Shown here: piece after piece, positions 1-8,735 of the stretch
Layout: the number at the start of each line of letters is the position of its first letter
How positions within the stretch are numbered: position 1 is the first letter of the stretch
Assembly (NCBI GenBank): GCA_947561585.1
Contig: CANNZV010000931.1
Location: forward strand, 124,001-188,000
DNA from: Caprella mutica
Lineage: Eukaryota; Arthropoda; Malacostraca; Amphipoda; Caprellidae
Direction: 5' to 3'
DNA length: 64,000 nucleotides
Notes under the pieces: generated by a model
What the model saw: only the letters and a program-made list of their open reading frames with translations
Databases searched by the model: none
What the model was told of the DNA's origin: nothing
Program-made: the position numbers and the translations under genes

Positions 1-470
1 TCGACCGTTGCTTCCCGCTGGGCCTCAACCTCGTCGATCATTGCGTCCATGTCGGCGCCGCGGTCGTTCCAATCGGCCACGACCCGGTCGGCCCACGCGT
101 TGGCGATTTCGGCTGCTTGCGCGGCATCGGGGAGCGAGACTCGAAGCGCAACAAGATCGGAGTCGGCTCCCCGATTCGTGCGCATTGCGGCCAGCAAATC
201 TTCTGTCGGAGCGAGCCCGACGTCTTCAAGTGCGCCGGTGCGAATTGAGACGCGCCCCACGTCTTCAATCGTGTTGGTTGCGGTTCGTTCAAGACGTGCG
301 TTCGACGAGTAATCGTTGAGGTCCGGGGTGATCGCCACGGTTGCTTCTGCGGTGAACGTTTGGGTTTGTTGGGTCGATGCAAGAGTTCCCACGACGATCG
401 ACAAAATCACAATCGATACCACGACAACCCAGCGGCGGCGGAAGCTCCAATACAGCTGTTCAAGTTCCAT
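1..470 (-). CDS. Wzz-like polysaccharide chain-length protein (partial)
   Basis: The gene runs off the left edge, so only the first 156 codons are visible. The protein begins with a short basic cytoplasmic stretch ending in FRRRW, then one hydrophobic helix at about residues 14-31, then a polar extracytoplasmic region. The N-terminus is laid out like that of the neighbour at 1527-3125 (RRRW just before the first helix), which points to the Wzz/chain-length determinant family that sets polysaccharide length at the membrane. The ATG at 468-470 lies one base after the TGA of the glycosyltransferase at 472-1530, so the two are almost certainly co-transcribed. A second helix or a kinase-like C-terminus would lie outside the window. 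Family assignment is moderately sure; the exact polymer is unknown. Confidence 0.7.
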   Translation of the reverse strand, partial: MELEQLYWSFRRRWVVVVSIVILSIVVGTLASTQQTQTFTAEATVAITPDLNDYSSNARLERTATNTIEDVGRVSIRTGALEDVGLAPTEDLLAAMRTNRGADSDLVALRVSLPDAAQAAEIANAWADRVVADWNDRGADMDAMIDEVEAQREATV

Positions 471-471
471 G

Positions 472-1530
472 TCAGCTCGCGATCGCTTGGGAAGGCGCAT
501 CGTGGCGTTGGGTAGCCTCGACGGGTTCGGAAGTTTTGTATTCGATGATTTCGGCTCGGTCGCCGCTGAGTTTGCCGCGAAGAAACCCGAGGATTCCCGC
601 AAACTGGGCAAATTTCCCCACGACGACGGATGATGCGTAGAGCGAACTGTTGTGCGAGGAATCATCGAGCGACAAGCGGTACTTGCGTACCCGCCACCAC
701 AGAAGTGGGTAGCCGAGCGCGGCGAGCGAACCAAGACGCATCCAGCGGTACTTTGTTCCCAGCAGCAGTGACGTGGCGATCCACGAGGGGACGACGCCAG
801 CCCACAGGCCGATACTCAAAACGTCCTTTTGGGAATGGGCGGTGTCCCGGTGCATGAGCGCGCCCTCGATGTATGCATGCCCGGAACGGCGGGCTCGAGT
901 GAACCACTGGCCAAACGTCATGATGGCCGCATCATGACTGGTCATGTCGTGATCGAGGCACAGAATTTGGTGCCCGTGATTGACGATCCGGTGACTGAAT
1001 TCGGGGTCTTCGCCGGCGATGAGCGTCTCGTTGTATCCGCCTGCTTCTTGCCACGCTGAGACACGAATCATGGCGTCTCCACCAAAAGCTTGTGCAGGGC
1101 CGATCGGCTTGTCCCATTCCATATCGCACAGGGCGTTATACGGCGATTTTTCGGGAAAGCGTTCGCGTCGTCTGCCAAAGACAGCGGCAACTGTCGCGTC
1201 GGCGCGTAGCGCTTCGAGCGCATGGGTGACCCAACCTTCGGCGATCGCGGTGTCGCCATCGAGTACCTGGACAAATTTTAGGTTCGGGTTCAGGGCCAAC
1301 AATTCGGCGAGCCCGGCGTTTCGGGCGCGCGCCGCCGTGAACCGAACCTCGGGGTCAAGATGATGGACGATGACTTCGAACGACGCTGCCAACGCACTGC
1401 TGCCATCTGTCGACCCGGAGTCGACGTAGCACACCGGAACGTTCAACGATCGCACCGATTCGAGGCACCGCCGCAGGCGCTCACCTTCGTTTCGGCCAAT
1501 TACGACAACACCGAAGATACTGTCGATCAT
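472..1530 (-). CDS. family 2 glycosyltransferase, membrane-anchored C-terminus
   Basis: This 352-residue protein has a GT-A fold glycosyltransferase domain: an N-terminal VVVIGRNEGERL strand-loop, VDSGSTDGS at about residues 36-44, and the metal/nucleotide-sugar binding DGDT near residue 92. GEDPEFSHR follows at about 173 and matches the acceptor-site ED motif. Hydrophobic segments at about 242-285 suggest a membrane anchor. It should transfer a sugar from a nucleotide-activated donor during surface polysaccharide assembly. Its start overlaps the end of the upstream Wzz/kinase-like gene by 4 bases, and its stop is one base from the next Wzz-like gene. Donor and acceptor cannot be predicted. 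Confidence 0.85.
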   Translation of the reverse strand: MIDSIFGVVVIGRNEGERLRRCLESVRSLNVPVCYVDSGSTDGSSALAASFEVIVHHLDPEVRFTAARARNAGLAELLALNPNLKFVQVLDGDTAIAEGWVTHALEALRADATVAAVFGRRRERFPEKSPYNALCDMEWDKPIGPAQAFGGDAMIRVSAWQEAGGYNETLIAGEDPEFSHRIVNHGHQILCLDHDMTSHDAAIMTFGQWFTRARRSGHAYIEGALMHRDTAHSQKDVLSIGLWAGVVPSWIATSLLLGTKYRWMRLGSLAALGYPLLWWRVRKYRLSLDDSSHNSSLYASSVVVGKFAQFAGILGFLRGKLSGDRAEIIEYKTSEPVEATQRHDAPSQAIAS

Positions 1531-3125
1531 GCTGCGACCGTCGAGTTCTCCCCGGCGTCGCTGCTCATGCCATCGGATCCGGTCTTGTCGTCGCTAGCCG
1601 CGAACGCGAACGAACCCGAGTTCGTGCCTGACGAGGCGCGCACTGCAGTGGGCTCGTTCATGACCATCAGCGTTCGGGTGTCATCAGAGTACATTTGCGC
1701 GGCTTGTTCGATCGAGCGGCGTCGCTGCTGGCGAACCGAGGTGCACACCACGATCTGGTCGGCAAATTCTGACAGGCGTGAGGCGGTCGGTGAGTTCAAT
1801 AGGTTGCCGACGTCGACCACGAGCACGGCGAGCTCCGGCTGGTGGTTAATGAGCAGGTCCAACACGCTGACAAAGTCGAGCGTGGTGGTGCTATTGGTGT
1901 GTCCGGCAATATGGAGGGCCGGAGTCTTACGGGCATAGGTCGACAGTGTCGGGTCGCCAATGTCGATCGGCGGAGCGTTGAAGATCTTCGTGATGTCGGA
2001 GCGGTCAAGGTCTGCGTCCACCAGCATCGTTTGTGCGCCTCGTCGACTCAGCGTCGCCGCGATTTCTGAGGCGATTGCGGTCGAACCTGCACCGACCCCG
2101 ACGCCGCCGACGAGCACCACAATCGAGGAGTCCGGACGGTGAATGTGGGTGGTGCGCAGCTCGAGCAAGCTGGTCAAGCGAGCAATTTCGGACTGGGCCT
2201 CACCACTGCGGATCTCGAACGTGCCCGGGTGGCCGTTTTGTAGCGCAGGAATCTTGGGAATCCGGGCATCGAGGTCTCGGCCTAGTAGGTGTTCGAGGGA
2301 ACCATCATCGAGCACGAAGCGCGAGAGGCGGGTGGACAACAATGCTGCGGCGAGCCCGAGAATCGTGAACATGGCGATGACGACGAGCGCCAGGAGGCCG
2401 TTGTTGGATCCGACCGTCGACGTTGGCAAGTTGGCGTCCTCAAGGATTTGCGTGCGCAACGCGTCGCGAGCTGCCTGCTCGGCGCTTGCGAGCTGGGTTT
2501 GGGCACGCTGCAGGTCTGCGATCAGAATCGCCTGACGCGCGCTCGCATCGGGGCTGATAAGGCTGACATCGGGGATAGGGGCCTGTCCGTCAGCGCCTAC
2601 ACGATTGAGATACGGGGCGACGTCGCTAGCAAGCTCGGAGTTGATCGTTCCCAACTCGGTGCGAAGCTCGGTGATCCGATCGTTCAAGCGGGTGATCTCG
2701 GGCTGGAGTGCGGTGTTTACACGGCTTTGCGCGTCGGCGAGGTACTCGTCAGCAAATGCCTGTGAGACCGCTTGGGAGCGTTCGGCGCTACCTGTCTGCG
2801 TCGTGATCTCCAAGACATCGGAGCTCTCGATCGCTTCGATCGTGACCTCGGTGGGAATGGGGTCGGCCAGTTGGTCGGCCACGGCCGACCGCATTGCGGT
2901 GCCATTGATCCGAGCAAGCTCGCCCTGGAGGTAACGGTCGGGCTGCGCTTCAAGTGCTGGGCTTGTGGCGTTTAGGGGGGAGCGCACCAGTATCAGCGCG
3001 GTGCTTTCATAGCGCTCATCTCCGTTGGATGGAAGGAGTTGGGACACCACTACGCCCAACAACAACATCGCTACCAGCACGTACCAACGGCGGCGAAGTG
3101 CTACACCAATAATTTTAAGTTCCAC
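1527..3125 (-). CDS. Wzz-like protein with degenerate tyrosine-kinase-type P-loop domain
   Basis: I place the start at a GTG (3123-3125) preceded by GGAG five bases upstream; this trims 17 residues from the longest reading frame and aligns the start with the paralogue at the left edge. The 532-residue protein has a membrane helix at about 14-30, a long helical extracytoplasmic region, a second helix at about 242-264, and a C-terminal ATPase-like domain. That domain keeps the Walker A'-type VDADLDRSD and a Walker B-like VLVVDVG, but its P-loop (about residues 340-350) reads GVGVGAGST, with glycine where bacterial tyrosine kinases have the catalytic lysine. There is no C-terminal tyrosine cluster. 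It probably acts in polysaccharide length control, perhaps as an inactive kinase. Confidence 0.78.
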   Translation of the reverse strand: MELKIIGVALRRRWYVLVAMLLLGVVVSQLLPSNGDERYESTALILVRSPLNATSPALEAQPDRYLQGELARINGTAMRSAVADQLADPIPTEVTIEAIESSDVLEITTQTGSAERSQAVSQAFADEYLADAQSRVNTALQPEITRLNDRITELRTELGTINSELASDVAPYLNRVGADGQAPIPDVSLISPDASARQAILIADLQRAQTQLASAEQAARDALRTQILEDANLPTSTVGSNNGLLALVVIAMFTILGLAAALLSTRLSRFVLDDGSLEHLLGRDLDARIPKIPALQNGHPGTFEIRSGEAQSEIARLTSLLELRTTHIHRPDSSIVVLVGGVGVGAGSTAIASEIAATLSRRGAQTMLVDADLDRSDITKIFNAPPIDIGDPTLSTYARKTPALHIAGHTNSTTTLDFVSVLDLLINHQPELAVLVVDVGNLLNSPTASRLSEFADQIVVCTSVRQQRRRSIEQAAQMYSDDTRTLMVMNEPTAVRASSGTNSGSFAFAASDDKTGSDGMSSDAGENSTVAA

Positions 3126-3206
3126 AATTGCTCCGCGATCATGTCGGCAACGGGTTGTTGCTCGTCTCTTTGACATCGGCGTTCATCGTGGCGACTTGAG
3201 GACACA

Positions 3207-4325
3207 ATGGTGGGTCTGTCGACTCAAGGTCCGCCCGATTCTGCCGAACGTAAGATCATGGTCCAATCCGGTGGGGAACGCTCTCCGACGTGGCGCGTCG
3301 CAGCGCCCTTTTTTGACACGACGCACTCCCTATGGATCGATCGGTTTGTTCCCGCCGACCAGCACGTCTTTACCCACATCAATCGAACCGATTCGGAGAC
3401 GAGTTGGCATGACAAGACGTCGGGGAAGAGTGGCCTGTCCGATTGGCTCGCCTATGGCCGACAAGCGCGTCTTGCGCTCGCCGAGCCAAGTACCGGGCTC
3501 ATTTCTGTCTTTCCGCAGTTGACGTTCGCTATGGCCGCGCTCAAAATGCGGCCGAGCGAAGATCGTCCGCTCGTGAGCTGGTTCTTTAACACCACGCTCG
3601 AATCCAGTGCACGAATCATCGGGTCGCGTGCCACATTGTCGAGGGTCGATCGCTTCGTCGTGCATAGCACGGTCGAGATCGAGGCGTACGCCGAGACGCT
3701 GAAGTTGCCAGTTGAACGCTTTGAGTTTGCGCCTCGTCAATTCGGTGGGGTGGTCGAAACCGAAAAGCCCACAACTTCCGAGCCCTACATCTTCGCGACC
3801 GGATCGGGCTTTCGGGACTACGGCACGTTCTTCGCCGCCGTGGAAAAGCTCGGCTACAAAACCCTTGTGCTCGCCGGGCCACGCGCCCTTCGCGGCCTCA
3901 CGGTCCCCTCGAACGTAGAGATCATCGATAGTATGCCGCGACCGGAGATTCGACGTCACGTCACGCACGCTCGGGTGAACGCACTCCCGATGAGCACGGA
4001 CGGTCTTACCGCAGGGCTCATCACGATCGTTGAAACATTCCGTCATGGCCGGGGCCTCGTCGCCACGGACCGTCCCGGCGTGGAGGACTACCTCATAGAC
4101 AATGACAACGCGCTTCTCGCTCAGCCCGGTGATGTCTCAGGACTCGCCGAGCGTCTCGAACAGGTATGGGAAAACCCCGAATCGTCGCAGCGTCTTGATG
4201 CGGGAGCAGTAGCTTTCGCCGAGACACATTGCACCGACAAGGCGGCAGGAGCTCGCCTCGTTCGCGTCCTTGATTCGGTGCTTTATGGTGACGTGGTGAC
4301 AGGAGCCAGCCAGAACGCTGCCTAG
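3207..4325 (+). CDS. glycosyltransferase, GT4-like (GT-B fold)
   Basis: This 372-residue protein shows the C-terminal half of a GT-B glycosyltransferase: the IFATGSGFRDYGTFF strand-loop near residue 193, a LVLAGP strand, and a nucleotide-sugar binding region around TIVETFRHGRGLVATDRPGVEDYL. The last segment resembles the family-4 EX7E region, with a conserved glutamate. The ATG at 3207 follows a GAGG at a 5-base gap; an internal ATG at 3258 is less well supported. It is transcribed away from the Wzz-kinase operon and converges on the WecG-like gene, so it belongs to the same polysaccharide locus. Specificity is unknown and the GT4 label is by resemblance. Confidence 0.75.
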   Translation: MVGLSTQGPPDSAERKIMVQSGGERSPTWRVAAPFFDTTHSLWIDRFVPADQHVFTHINRTDSETSWHDKTSGKSGLSDWLAYGRQARLALAEPSTGLISVFPQLTFAMAALKMRPSEDRPLVSWFFNTTLESSARIIGSRATLSRVDRFVVHSTVEIEAYAETLKLPVERFEFAPRQFGGVVETEKPTTSEPYIFATGSGFRDYGTFFAAVEKLGYKTLVLAGPRALRGLTVPSNVEIIDSMPRPEIRRHVTHARVNALPMSTDGLTAGLITIVETFRHGRGLVATDRPGVEDYLIDNDNALLAQPGDVSGLAERLEQVWENPESSQRLDAGAVAFAETHCTDKAAGARLVRVLDSVLYGDVVTGASQNAA

Positions 4326-4339
4326 GTGTAGATCCTAGG
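4321..4339. repeat. CCTAGG inverted repeat holding both convergent stop codons
   Basis: Two CCTAGG hexamers are separated by seven bases. The TAG stop of the plus-strand glycosyltransferase lies in the left copy and the TAG stop of the minus-strand WecG-like gene in the right copy. The repeat can form a 6-bp hairpin on either strand, but no T-tract follows, so a terminator role is only a guess. Confidence 0.35.
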
Positions 4340-5126
4340 AAACGTCGCGAAGGTGACGGCTGAGGATGACCATGAATCGTGAGTCACGAACCACGTACCG
4401 CTTCACGAGACGCTTTGGGTCGGTCATCATGCGATGCACGAACTCGATGCCCAGCTTCTGAAAGACGAGCGGCGCACGCTTCTTGATCCCGGCGATGAAT
4501 TCGAGTGATGCGCCGACAGCGAGAATCATTGGCGGCTCGCCCATGTCTGTTGGCCATTGGTCGATGATCGATCGGGCAATCAAAATGTCTTTGGGAAAGC
4601 CAATGCCCGCAAAAATGAACTCGGGCCGTTGGTCCATGGCGGAGATGCGCTCAATGCACGACCAGGCAAACCGGTCGATGATCGAACCTTCTTCGGCGGG
4701 AAGAAGTGGAGCCTCGAGCCAGGTGAACTTTGGGCTTTGCGCTCCGAGTACTTGGCCGACGTTTGGCTCGGATACGACGGCGAATACCGAACGTTGCTGG
4801 GAGCAGAGCTCTGGCCACAGATGGGCGGTGAGATCCGAACCGGCGAGCTTTGCCGTCAACTGGCCGCCAGCGAAACGGCTGAAGCTCACGAGTGGCTGCC
4901 CATCGGCGAGTACCACGGCGGCGCGTTCGACGCTGTCGAACACGATTGGCGAGCAATCTTCCAACGTCACCAAGATGTCCACGTTTGGCGTGACGAGCAA
5001 CGGAAGTTGCCCGGGCTTGCCTCGAAAGCCTTCGAGTAGCGCGGCAGCAACATGCTCGATGGCGCTTGCGTCGGTGAATCGAAGCCCCCACGTGAAGACG
5101 TCGGACAAGGGTACGGTCGGCTGCAT
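4335..5126 (-). CDS. WecG/TagA/CpsF-family glycosyltransferase (GT26)
   Basis: The 263-residue protein carries the family's landmarks in order: TPNVDILV at about 45-52, ADGQPLV at about 75, a GSDL motif near 95, and a C-terminal block where VGASLEFIAG is followed by RAPLVFQKLGIEF and RMMTDPKRLVKRY. Members add N-acetylmannosamine-type or glucosyl residues to lipid-linked intermediates of teichoic-acid-like or capsular polymers at the cytoplasmic membrane face. This fits the adjacent polysaccharide genes. A weak -10-like CACTCT lies 7 bases before the ATG. Family assignment is confident; the sugar is not known. Confidence 0.88.
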   Translation of the reverse strand: MQPTVPLSDVFTWGLRFTDASAIEHVAAALLEGFRGKPGQLPLLVTPNVDILVTLEDCSPIVFDSVERAAVVLADGQPLVSFSRFAGGQLTAKLAGSDLTAHLWPELCSQQRSVFAVVSEPNVGQVLGAQSPKFTWLEAPLLPAEEGSIIDRFAWSCIERISAMDQRPEFIFAGIGFPKDILIARSIIDQWPTDMGEPPMILAVGASLEFIAGIKKRAPLVFQKLGIEFVHRMMTDPKRLVKRYVVRDSRFMVILSRHLRDVS

Positions 5127-5249
5127 ACGACAGAGAGTGCGGGTTCGGCGATCTTGTCACCTGAGGCATATGGCCTCTTTTGCGCACAACTTGTCATGTG
5201 GTTCGCGAATCCGCCAGTATTCCCCGCCCACGCTCGTAAGCGTTCACGC

Positions 5250-5690
5250 TTACGCCAACGAGGTCGGTGCCACGAAGAGCCCGCTCGACTGCACGAGAGG
5301 CCGGCCCGCAGCGTCGACGATCTGGGCCTGCACCCGCACCGATCGGGACCGAGGGCAATCCGTTTCGCCCTCGACCACATACGGGCCGTTGTCGAGCAGC
5401 ACCGGTTGTCGGTAGCGAAGATCGAGGGTTGCGGTTACCACCCGTTGATCGAGTGCCGCTGAGGCGAGTCGAGCCGAGAATGCGTCTAGCACCGTCGCCG
5501 ATAGGCCACCTTGTACCCACCCGGGTGCGCCGACGTGTTCCGTCTGCGGATCGAACGTCGCGGACCCGACAACGGATCCGTCCAGGGCCTCGTGCGTCAC
5601 GTTCACCTCCGGGTACAGGGAGCCCATGATCCGGCGAGTTTCGCGCTCGACGTCAGCGGAGGTGGAGTGGGGGGTGGGCTCAGTCTCCAT
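5250..5690 (-). CDS. hotdog-fold thioesterase, PaaI-like
   Basis: The protein is 146 residues from the ATG at 5690. It has the hotdog-fold pattern of the PaaI/acyl-CoA thioesterase superfamily: GAPGWVQGGLSATVLDAF (central helix with the usual HGG position reading VQGG), then TATLDLRYRQPV and a VEGETD strand. The ATG start is preferred over a GTG 36 bases upstream because TACGGT lies 7 bases before it. Such enzymes hydrolyse acyl-CoA thioesters in the cytoplasm; the substrate is unknown. The histidine usual in the HGG motif is replaced by glutamine, so the activity could differ. Confidence 0.75.
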   Translation of the reverse strand: METEPTPHSTSADVERETRRIMGSLYPEVNVTHEALDGSVVGSATFDPQTEHVGAPGWVQGGLSATVLDAFSARLASAALDQRVVTATLDLRYRQPVLLDNGPYVVEGETDCPRSRSVRVQAQIVDAAGRPLVQSSGLFVAPTSLA

Positions 5691-5697
5691 TTGGCAA

Positions 5698-5703
5698 ACC
5701 GTA
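5698..5703 (-). promoter_or_regulatory. -10 box TACGGT, leaderless, thioesterase
   Basis: TACGGT on the minus strand ends 7 bases before the ATG at 5690. There is no ribosome-binding site between them, which fits a leaderless transcript and decides the start. Confidence 0.5.
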
Positions 5704-5757
5704 GCCGTGCGCACAATTGGACGCACCCGACGGCCGATATCTGGTAGCCATTAGTCA

Positions 5758-7236
5758 ATGCCATCAGTTATTGGAATCGATTCCTCCACGCAGTCCACAA
5801 AGGCTGAGGTTCGCGATTGTGAGACCGGAGCATTGCTCGCCTCGGGCCGTGCATCGCATCAGCCCGTCCAGCCCCCGGTGAGTGAGCAGGATCCGCATCG
5901 ATGGTGGGAAGCGCTCGTGGAGGCAGTCGGTCAGCTTGGCGACGCTCGGCGCGACGTCGTGGCAATCTCCGTCGCCGGACAGCAACACGGTCTGGTTCTG
6001 GTCGACAACGGGGGAGAGGCGGTACGGCCCGCGAAATTATGGAATGACACGACTTCAGCTCCGCAGGCGAGCCGGTTGGTCGACGAGCTCGGCGTCGACT
6101 GGTGGGCGGACTGGACCGGCACCGTGCCCGTGGCCGCGTTCACGATTTCCAAACTGGCCTGGGTAAGCGAACACGAACCCGACGCCATCGCGCGGGTGGA
6201 CAAGATCATGTTGCCCCACGATTACCTCACCTGGCGGCTGTGCGGCGAACATGTCACCGATCGAGGCGACGCCTCGGGAACCGGTTGGTTTGATGCAACG
6301 AGCAACGCGATCCTCGAACAGCCATTGCGGGTAGCGCTCGGTGGTAGCGATCGATTGCTTGGCTGCCTCCCGCGAATACTCGGCCCCTGGGATACCGCAG
6401 GCCAAATCACCCCCACCGTTGCCGAAGAACTGGGCTTGTCGCCTTCGGTGATCGTCGGACCAGGAACCGGGGACAACATGGGCGCAGCGCTGGGCCTCGG
6501 GCTCCAGACCGGCGACGCCGTGCTGTCTCTTGGCACCTCGGGTACCGCCTATGCCCGCAGTGAAAATCGAAGTGTGGACCAAACGGGCGCCGTCGCCGCG
6601 TTCTGCGACGCAACCGGGCAATACTTGCCGTTGGTGTGCACGCTCAATGCCACGAAGGTCACCGATACGGTGGCGTCCTGGCTCGGGGTGGACGCAGGAA
6701 CCCTCGCCCAGCTCGCTCTCGACGCGGGGTCAGGTCCCATATCGCCAACGCTCGTCCCGTACTTCGACGGTGAACGCACACCGAATCGACCAGACGCCAG
6801 GGGCATCATGGTTGGGCTCACTAACGGAACGACTCGTGAGCACCTTGCCCGAGCCGCCCACGATGGCGTCGTTTGTGGCCTCCTCGACGGCATCGGTGCG
6901 CTTGAGGCAACCGGGGCCACGGTGTCTGGGCGCCTGGCACTTACCGGCGGCGGTGCAAGGTCGGCTGCGTACCGACAGCGACTCGCCGACATTTCTGGGC
7001 GAGAGGTTCATGTTCCCGCCAACGATGAGGCGGTAGCGGTGGGCGCCGCGCTCCAAGCCGCTGTCGTGCACGCAGAGTCGGCCGACTATGAGTCGTTGGC
7101 GGCGGCCTGGCAAGTGGACGCCTCGACGGTCACCGAACCGAACGCCGCCGTCGACGGCAAGGCGGTTCGCGCACAGTACGCGGCGGCGTCGCAATTCGAT
7201 GATGGCCTGTGCCGTCCGGTCACCGGCTCGCTGTAG
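5758..7236 (+). CDS. xylB: xylulokinase
   Basis: This 492-residue FGGY-family kinase starts with VIGIDSSTQSTKAEV, the N-terminal phosphate-binding strand typical of xylulokinases, and has VAGQQHGLVLVD at about 76 and LWNDTTSAPQA near 100. ATP-site motifs follow: GTGDNMGAALGLG (about 236) and LALTGGGARSAAYRQ (about 395). It should phosphorylate D-xylulose to xylulose 5-phosphate for the pentose phosphate pathway. It stands alone between a divergent thioesterase and a convergent di-heme lipoprotein, with no xylose isomerase nearby. Other FGGY substrates cannot be excluded, but QQHG and the overall spacing favour xylulose. Confidence 0.88.
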   Translation: MPSVIGIDSSTQSTKAEVRDCETGALLASGRASHQPVQPPVSEQDPHRWWEALVEAVGQLGDARRDVVAISVAGQQHGLVLVDNGGEAVRPAKLWNDTTSAPQASRLVDELGVDWWADWTGTVPVAAFTISKLAWVSEHEPDAIARVDKIMLPHDYLTWRLCGEHVTDRGDASGTGWFDATSNAILEQPLRVALGGSDRLLGCLPRILGPWDTAGQITPTVAEELGLSPSVIVGPGTGDNMGAALGLGLQTGDAVLSLGTSGTAYARSENRSVDQTGAVAAFCDATGQYLPLVCTLNATKVTDTVASWLGVDAGTLAQLALDAGSGPISPTLVPYFDGERTPNRPDARGIMVGLTNGTTREHLARAAHDGVVCGLLDGIGALEATGATVSGRLALTGGGARSAAYRQRLADISGREVHVPANDEAVAVGAALQAAVVHAESADYESLAAAWQVDASTVTEPNAAVDGKAVRAQYAAASQFDDGLCRPVTGSL

Positions 7237-7260
7237 ATCCCCGCGGCGTTGAGCCGACGA

Positions 7261-8694
7261 CTACAAACTGTTGAGGAACGACAGCAGCGCATTGCGGTCG
7301 TTGAGCTCTGCGGCCATGAACGCGCTTCGGGAACGAGCGCCTTCGCCACCGTGCCACACAATGGCCTCTTCAAGAGTTCTGGCCCGACCGTCGTGGAGGA
7401 GACCACGGTCTCCATTGCCTGGAACGAGGCCAAGGCCCCACAATGGCGGTGTGCGCCACTCGGTGCCCGACGCCGCGTAGTCGGGACGGTCATCGCCCAT
7501 GTCGAAACCCATGTCGTGAAGCAGGAGGTCGGTGTACGGGCGAATCGTTTGCTCGCCGAGCACATCGAATTCACTGCTCGCGGTTGTGAACGACTCGGTA
7601 TGGCACGCCGCGCAGCCGAACTCGCGGAACAGTTCCTCGCCCCGTTCGGCGTCGCGGTCGCCCGACGTGCGCGTGTCGGGAACGTCGAGAAGGCGCAGAT
7701 AGTCGGCTATCGACGTCAGGCGTTCATTGGACACCTCGAAGGTTCCTCCGTTGGGCGTGTCGTCGCACACGGTTTGGGCCGGCGCGCAATTCCCGTCGGG
7801 CAGCAACTGGCTCGTTACCCCAAGATCGCCGTGGAATGCCTGCGCGATTTGTTGATCGAGAGTGACAACATTTGCTTTCCACCCGAACCGACCCACTTGT
7901 GACGTGGCTGTTTGGGGATTCCACACAAGGTTGGGTCGGCCACTGATGCCGTCACCGTCGGCGTCGTTCGGGTCGGCACCTTGCATGATCTGCTCTTCGG
8001 GAATGCCTTCGAGTAGCCCCATGCCGATCAACTGTGCGCCGATGCGGGCCGAGACCTGAAAGCCGTCGGTGAGCGGGCCGTAGCTGCGGCTTCTGATGTT
8101 CACGGTCGGCCACAAGATTTCGAATGGGGTTCCGTCGGGGTAGCTGCCTTGCTGGGTGACGTAATTCGTGTAGATCGTGCCCTCGGGGGACGTGGCGCCC
8201 GTTGCTCGATCTTGCAACTGATCGCCATAGGTCGGTTCGGGGAGGGGTGCTCGCGTGACCGGATCTGCTCCCGGTACCGATAAGCGAACAACGAGTCCGA
8301 CGTTGGTGAGCTCTCCATCGGGTGGAACTTGACGGCGACCGGTGGAGGGGTGGCATACGGCGCAGGAGTCTGCGTTGTGGAGCGGGCCGAGGCCATCGTT
8401 GCCGGTTTCGCCCGGGCCAACGGGCACCCAAACTTCGTTGAAGAAGTCCCGCCCAGCAACGAACCGTCCGAGCGCTTCGTCGCTCAACCCGGGAGCAGGG
8501 GCGGCGAACACGGTCGGAAATTCGACGTCGGGCTCGATCGCCGGTGTAACTGCTTTCGGGGCGGCAATCGACTCGGCCCCCTCTGGCGAGGCCGGGCCTT
8601 GCGAGGTCGCCGAGGGAAGGGTGACCGGTTCGCTGCGAGTGCATGCGGCAACGGCGCCGGCCAATACGAGTGCAGCGACCAACCAACGTGTCAT
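7261..8694 (-). CDS. di-heme oxidoreductase (DUF1111-like) lipoprotein
   Basis: The 477-residue protein begins with a lipoprotein signal (LVLAGAVAAC, lipid-modified Cys at about 18). It has two c-type heme-binding CxxCH motifs, CAVCH near residue 113 and CAACH near residue 363. Between and after them are features of the di-heme oxidoreductase/DUF1111 family, such as RSRSYGPLTDGFQVSARIGAQLIGMG-type residues at about 205-230 (the GMGLLEGIP segment) and a C-terminal TPPLWGLGL followed by LLHDGRARTLEEAI. It should be anchored outside the membrane and carry electrons or act as a peroxidase-like enzyme. No cytochrome maturation genes are in view. The substrate is unknown. Confidence 0.85.
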   Translation of the reverse strand: MTRWLVAALVLAGAVAACTRSEPVTLPSATSQGPASPEGAESIAAPKAVTPAIEPDVEFPTVFAAPAPGLSDEALGRFVAGRDFFNEVWVPVGPGETGNDGLGPLHNADSCAVCHPSTGRRQVPPDGELTNVGLVVRLSVPGADPVTRAPLPEPTYGDQLQDRATGATSPEGTIYTNYVTQQGSYPDGTPFEILWPTVNIRSRSYGPLTDGFQVSARIGAQLIGMGLLEGIPEEQIMQGADPNDADGDGISGRPNLVWNPQTATSQVGRFGWKANVVTLDQQIAQAFHGDLGVTSQLLPDGNCAPAQTVCDDTPNGGTFEVSNERLTSIADYLRLLDVPDTRTSGDRDAERGEELFREFGCAACHTESFTTASSEFDVLGEQTIRPYTDLLLHDMGFDMGDDRPDYAASGTEWRTPPLWGLGLVPGNGDRGLLHDGRARTLEEAIVWHGGEGARSRSAFMAAELNDRNALLSFLNSL

Positions 8695-8700
8695 GACGAA

Positions 8701-8706
8701 AGGTTA
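8701..8706 (-). promoter_or_regulatory. -10 box TAACCT, leaderless, di-heme lipoprotein
   Basis: TAACCT on the minus strand is followed by six bases and then the ATG at 8694. No ribosome-binding site intervenes. Confidence 0.5.
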
Positions 8707-8735
8707 CGGCACCCTCGCCGTGACACACTGTGAGT

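Noticed and set aside
5163..5177. GAGGC-ATATG-GCCTC hairpin followed by TTTT as a terminator
   Set aside because: The T-tract is on the plus strand, where no transcript ends; on the minus strand, which is transcribed, no T-tract follows.
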